This document shows, piece by piece, positions 59,981 to 64,000 of a DNA stretch of 64,000 nucleotides; the first letter of the stretch is position 1; every line of letters begins with the position of its first letter. The notes under the pieces were generated by a model. It did no database searches. It was not told where the DNA came from and saw only the letters and a list, made by a program, of their open reading frames with translations. Where the stretch lies: assembly GCF_000189635.1 (NCBI RefSeq), contig NW_002476463.1, forward strand, positions 1,488,001 to 1,552,000. Reading direction: 5' to 3'. Made by a program: the position numbers and the translations under genes. Source of the DNA: Tetrahymena thermophila SB210 (lineage: Eukaryota; Ciliophora; Oligohymenophorea; Hymenostomatida; Tetrahymenidae).

Positions 59981-61657
59981 TCAATTTTATCCATTAATGT
60001 TTATGAAAGGCTTCTTAATAGACATGAAGCTGTTGTCAGCTTTAGAGATAGATTCAGAAAGATTCACATGATTTAATCTTGCAGAGTGGAAGTGAGCTTA
60101 AGCACAGACTTAACTGTGTACTTGGTGATTTTACAAGTAAGATTCAGTTGAGTTTTGCATGGGTGCTTGATTGATATTTTATTATTAACCGTTGCTTAGT
60201 TAAACTATGGGGAATTATTGAATGTGTTGAGTTTGATTTCCTTAAATTAATTGAGGAACAACATTCTAGATTTAAGGATTAGTAGCTTGTAAAACAGCGT
60301 TTTATGAAGAGGGTTCTTATTCATTTAATTGCTTTTCTTCTAAGTTTCTAGCAAGTTCAACTCTTAAATCTTATGTTTTAAATTATTAGTCATCAACACT
60401 AACTGTGAAATCCTTCAAATCAGTAGCAAATGTTTAAAGATAGAAAATAATAGAGTAGGTTCCAATCCATTCAGCAACTGCAAGAGCCCATTTCTATTTT
60501 AAAGCTAAGAGAATGATAAAGAAGAAGACGACATACCAAGCTTTAGCAAAAAATTTTTTTCTGTTGTAGCTGCTATTAGACATGAAAGCAGGGTTTAATT
60601 TTCTAAGTTATTAGCAAGTATTGAAGTTTAATTGGGTATAAACACAAAGGAAAATGAAGAATATGACTGCACAAGCACCATGGAATTAAGTAGGAATGTG
60701 TCCATCATCAATAGTAGCAATTGTGAGGCCATAGAAAAAGAATCCAACAAAAGCAAAATAATTCATTTTTTTGCTCACATTAACAACACCCATCATGGCT
60801 TCAGACTAAGCTCTCAACCACCAGTATTAAAAAACAAGCATTATTAACCAGTAGAAAATATTAGTAAGCAAACCGATTCTAAAGAATATATTTTCAGGAT
60901 AATCTGTACCAGCAGAAGTGATCATGCATGGGAACCACTGTTGGTGACCTAAAGAGCAAGCTACGACATACTTTTTTTATTAAAAAATAAACTCATTATC
61001 ACATTTTTTATAATCTCAGAATTAAAATAAATCAAACTTTTAGATTTAATTTTGAAATTAAATTAATGTTTAAGATTCTAATTAAAAAAGGTATTTAGAA
61101 GTAATAAATTTATTTATATTAGATTAATTGAGAAGTATGAATATATTTATATTTAATTTAGATTATCAATTTGATCAAAAAATACATTAATTTGTGAAGG
61201 AATTTTGTTAATAATAAAATCTAAAAGGACAAAGATATAATTATTCACCAAACAAATTGAATTTTTAATTAAAAAACAAACAATCAATTAAAGAATTATT
61301 TACTGTGATAAAGATGGCAAAAGCAGCTAAATAGCAGCTGATGTTAACCATCATAGAGACACTAAAACTGCCAATTACTTCATTTAACTGTTTTAAAATA
61401 GGGAAGTAATAAATAGGTTATGGGTGAACTACATAAACAGGACTTTAAGCACCTTAAACTATTTATTAACCCTATTGCAACAATTAGGCATTTTGAGGGA
61501 CAAACTGCTATTAAAGCTAAATAGGAGCAGTCGTCTACATTTCAATAGATTAGTATCCTTATTGTGGATGTTGAGGAGTCTGCAATTAAGGATAGTTATG
61601 ATTAGGTTATTGACCATAAAAGTGAGGTTGAATTTGAGGATTTATTTGTTGGTACAT
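59981..61657 (-). CDS. Frag1/DRAM/Sfk1-family multi-pass membrane protein
   Basis: Two exons, 61657..61304 and 60970..59981, total 448 codons; the 333-nt intron is in phase 0. The N-terminal ~70 residues are Pro/Gln/Tyr-rich (MYQQINPQIQPHFYGQQPNH...). Membrane segments then begin at IGSFSVSMMVNISCYLAAFA. The next exon reads HQQWFPCMITSAGTDYPENI then FFRIGLLTNIFYWLIMLVF, matching the family's first luminal loop (xPxIS..G...PE..IF). MNYFAFVGFFFYGLTIATID, DDGHIPTQFHGACAVIFFIF and a further WALAVAEWIGTYSIIFYL complete about six segments. The cytosolic tail (~150 aa) is Gln-rich. Family members act in GPI-anchor remodelling (PGAP2/CWH43-N), PI4-kinase complexes (Sfk1/TMEM150) or autophagy (DRAM); which applies here cannot be told. 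Confidence 0.87.
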
Positions 61658-62480
61658 TTTTTATCAACTTTTCTTGTTTATCAACTCTTTCTTTCCAAAA
61701 TCTTAAGCTTAATTTTACTTGCTTTTGTTTTATTTATAAAACTTTTTGTGAAATCTAAATTTTACTCATCAAATCTTGAAATTCTTTTACTAAGTATGCT
61801 TGCAACCTCTTATTTTCAGAATTGTCGCAATATTTGCTCTGGTCTGATTTCCATGAATTTATTTTGGGAGGTTATGAATTTTGGTTTAGTGTAAACATTT
61901 TTAAAGATTTTTATGTCTTTTAAATAATAAAACAATCTTTTAATTCTAAAATTTAGATTTGTTTGTGCCATTTTCGATTTACATTTTTTATTATGTATTT
62001 AAAACCTAATATATTTATTTAATATCATACTCCTTAGATTAACAATCAATAAAAGCTCAACATTCACCAAACCAAACAAAACTTACATTTTTTAAATAAC
62101 TAATTAATTGTATTTGTAAAAAATAAAAATTTATTTTCTTCTTCCATTAAATAATTTTCAACATTTTTTTTTAAAATTAAAAATTATTCTCATAAAATAA
62201 ATACTATTTTATAAAATAGAATTTTCTTTATTTAAATATCAATTTTTTAAACAAATCAGAGATAAAAAAATAATTGCAGTTATAAAAGAATATTTTTATA
62301 TCTTTAAACATAAAATTTAGAGATAAAAAAACAATTAAATGAATAATTTATTTATTTTATGTAGATTTTCTTATTTTAAAAATATAATTAATTTATTTGT
62401 TGCTTTTGTTGATTTGCTTAACTTCTTTAGAAATATTTCTAAAATTATTTGAGCATGCATTCATATTTTTAATTAAAGAC
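61658..62480. other. AT-rich spacer
   Basis: 0.8 kb between minus-strand genes, including the promoter side of the Frag1/DRAM/Sfk1-like gene. The plus-strand frame that covers 61424-61894 is antisense to that gene's N-terminus plus upstream DNA and is not called. Confidence 0.5.
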
Positions 62481-63917
62481 TCAACATCTTAATAGAGAAG
62501 GAGCAAACTTTTCATAGTTGGAAAAGAAACTTCCCATTAATTCAACAAGGTAGTAAGTATCTATGATACCGCAAGTTTCTCTGATAGAGTGCATACCCCA
62601 AGTAGGTGCACCAATATCAACAGCCTTAATACCACATCTGGAGGAGATTGCAGGACCGATAGTAGAACCACAAGGACTATCATTTTTAACAATGTAAGCT
62701 TGGAGAGGAACATTTACTAAATCGGCACAGGCCTTAATCAAAGAAGCACTGACGGAGTCAGTAGTGTATCTCTACTAGGGATTAATTTTCAATGCAATAC
62801 CTTCATTAATTTTAATTTTATGGTTTTCTTTGTGACGATCTTCATAGTTAGGATGAACAGAGTGACCAACATCACAAGAGAGTAAGAAAGAGTTTAAGAA
62901 CATTTTTTATAAATCATCCTTAGAGAGAGGAGAAGATTAAGATTGAGATAAAACTCCCCAAATTCTCTCCATTGCAGATAAAAGAACATTGCTTGCTGCT
63001 CCTTAAAAACTGACTGAACCACACTCTTCATGATCATAGAGATTAATCATAGAAATATTACTGCTATTAACAAATTGATCTAAATATTTAGGTTCTCCAA
63101 TAGCTCTAATACAAGCCCAGGAAGAGAAGAGATTATCTAATCTAGGAGAGCTTACAAATTCCTTATTCAAACCTAAAAATGCTGAAGGTTGGACATCTGA
63201 GAAACACAAATCGACATCATAAATATTGTCAACAGAAATACCAGTCTTTTCTTAGATATCTAATAATAAACCAGCATAGTGATTATTCTTCAAAGGAGCG
63301 TTCTTAACATCATCTTCTGTCTTAGCTTTTCCAGTAAGAGTTTCGTAAACGATAGAAGATAAAATAGGCTTCAAATTTGTTTCAAGATTAGGTGAAAAAC
63401 TAGTTAATTCTGTACCAGATTGAAGATGGATACAAAGGTTAGGAACTTTCAAAATAGGACCATCACTTTAGTAAAGAGTAGTCTTGTATTAATCTCTATC
63501 TTTGTATACAACTCTACCAGCTAGTTGCAAATCTCTATCGAACCATGTGTGCCATAAAGCTCCACCATAAATGTGAACACAAGTTTGACGGAAGTTAAGT
63601 TTGTCGATTTTGCTAACTGGAGCAAGTCTCAATGCAGGTGAGTCAGTGTGAGCACCAATAACCTTAAAGCCAGCATTAGAAGCGTTGAAATTTTTACCAA
63701 CAACGAATGCAATGAGAGTAGAGTTTGATCTGATGTAAAAGTACTTTCCACCTTTTTCTAAGCTCCAATTATCAGCTTCGTAAAGTTGAGTGAAGCCATA
63801 CTTAAGCAATCTCTAACGACCTTCTTCAACAACATGGTAAGGAGAAACACCCTTGTTAATGAAGTTAATCATATCTTAAGCGCATTCTCTAGAAGCAGCA
63901 TCAATATCAATATTCAT
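62481..63917 (-). CDS. M18 aspartyl aminopeptidase
   Basis: Single exon of 478 aa, the normal length for eukaryotic DNPEP/M18 enzymes, starting MNIDIDAASRECAQDMINFI. The zinc-peptidase landmarks are in order: GAHTDSPALRL (His ligand ~89), FVSSPRLDNLFSSWA (bridging Asp ~262), NLYDHEECGSVSFQGA (the Glu-Glu pair with general base and ligand, ~296), LSCDVGHSVHPNYEDRHKEN (Asp ligand, ~345) and GAPTWGMHSIRETCG (His ligand, ~440). These positions agree with the family. It removes N-terminal Asp/Glu from peptides as a cytosolic multimer. Codon use is GC-richer than its neighbours, as expected for a well-expressed housekeeping gene. No presequence is seen. Confidence 0.96.
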
Positions 63918-64000
63918 TTTATTAGAAAAATTATTAATTTCTTTTAAAATTTGACTTCGTTTAATTATTTATTTTAATTTATTTTTTTCTAAGCTTTTTT
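63918..64000. other. 5' flank of the M18 gene
   Basis: AT-rich upstream sequence running into the right edge of the window; nothing further is visible. Confidence 0.4.

Noticed and set aside
61424-61894. 156-aa plus-strand hydrophobic frame
   Set aside because: It is antisense to the Pro/Gln-rich N-terminus of the Frag1/DRAM/Sfk1-like gene and its upstream flank.
1-64000. Telomeres, chromosome breakage sites, rRNA or tRNA genes
   Set aside because: No GGGGTT/CCCCAA arrays, no recognisable breakage-type 15-mer, and no tRNA T-loop (GTTCRANNC) with a matching cloverleaf was found by eye.
1-64000. Transposons, reverse transcriptase or virus-derived genes
   Set aside because: No transposase catalytic motif, RT motif or long terminal/inverted repeat was seen. 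The only transposon-like trace is the HTH block at about 36.3-36.4 kb.

Overview
The window is ciliate macronuclear-type DNA, most likely from an oligohymenophorean such as Tetrahymena or a close relative. Two things show this. The DNA is extremely AT-rich, with long A/T-only spacers. Every convincing gene stays open only when TAA and TAG are read as glutamine and TGA is the sole stop. Under the standard code the genes break into short pieces and many spurious antisense frames appear. Under the ciliate code I could assemble 16 protein genes with exact or near-exact limits, one gene cut by the left edge and one doubtful small frame. Introns are small, AT-rich and GT..AG (27 to 333 nt among those mapped). 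Exon lengths summed to whole codon numbers in the genes I could assemble fully.

Layout. 1-525 (-): truncated gene for a protein with an MGxxxCC acylation-like N-terminus. 1258-7879 (-) and 9022-16003 (-): a tandem pair of large paralogous multi-pass membrane proteins, separated by a spacer with a triplicated ~120 bp repeat. 16472-20960 (-): a 1450-aa mostly helical protein of unknown function. 22407-25120 (+): an 873-aa protein with a duplicated QVSQSPPP motif. 25957-27451 (+): an IFI44-like GTPase with five exons. 28730-29905 (+): an acid ceramidase/NAAA-type amidase. 30829-31428 (+): a nicotinamide riboside kinase-like enzyme. 31816-32517 (-): an FAHD1-type fumarylacetoacetase-fold enzyme. 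32518-34734: a spacer with a ~400 bp tandem duplication. 34735-39491 (-): a 1449-aa Gln-rich protein with a helix-turn-helix segment. 39857-45250: a 5.4 kb gene-poor stretch with many microsatellites. 45251-47981 (-): an 853-aa Gln-rich protein. 49156-50688 (-): an oxysterol-binding protein (OSBP/ORP). 51847-54147 (-): a START-domain protein. 55628-57355 (-) and 57508-59028 (-): two unknown proteins. 59981-61657 (-): a Frag1/DRAM/Sfk1-type membrane protein. 62481-63917 (-): an M18 aspartyl aminopeptidase.

How the genes relate. This is a eukaryotic chromosome, so neighbours are not operons. Even so, lipid-related functions recur: OSBP and START-domain lipid-transfer proteins are adjacent on the same strand, and an acid ceramidase-like enzyme and a Frag1/DRAM/Sfk1 protein lie in the same window. 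NRK, FAHD1 and M18 aminopeptidase are ordinary housekeeping metabolism. I saw no rRNA or tRNA gene, transposon, telomeric GGGGTT repeat, CRISPR array or virus-like gene. All exon limits come from reading the sequence and checking the reading phase. The 5' and 3' ends of mRNAs were not visible.
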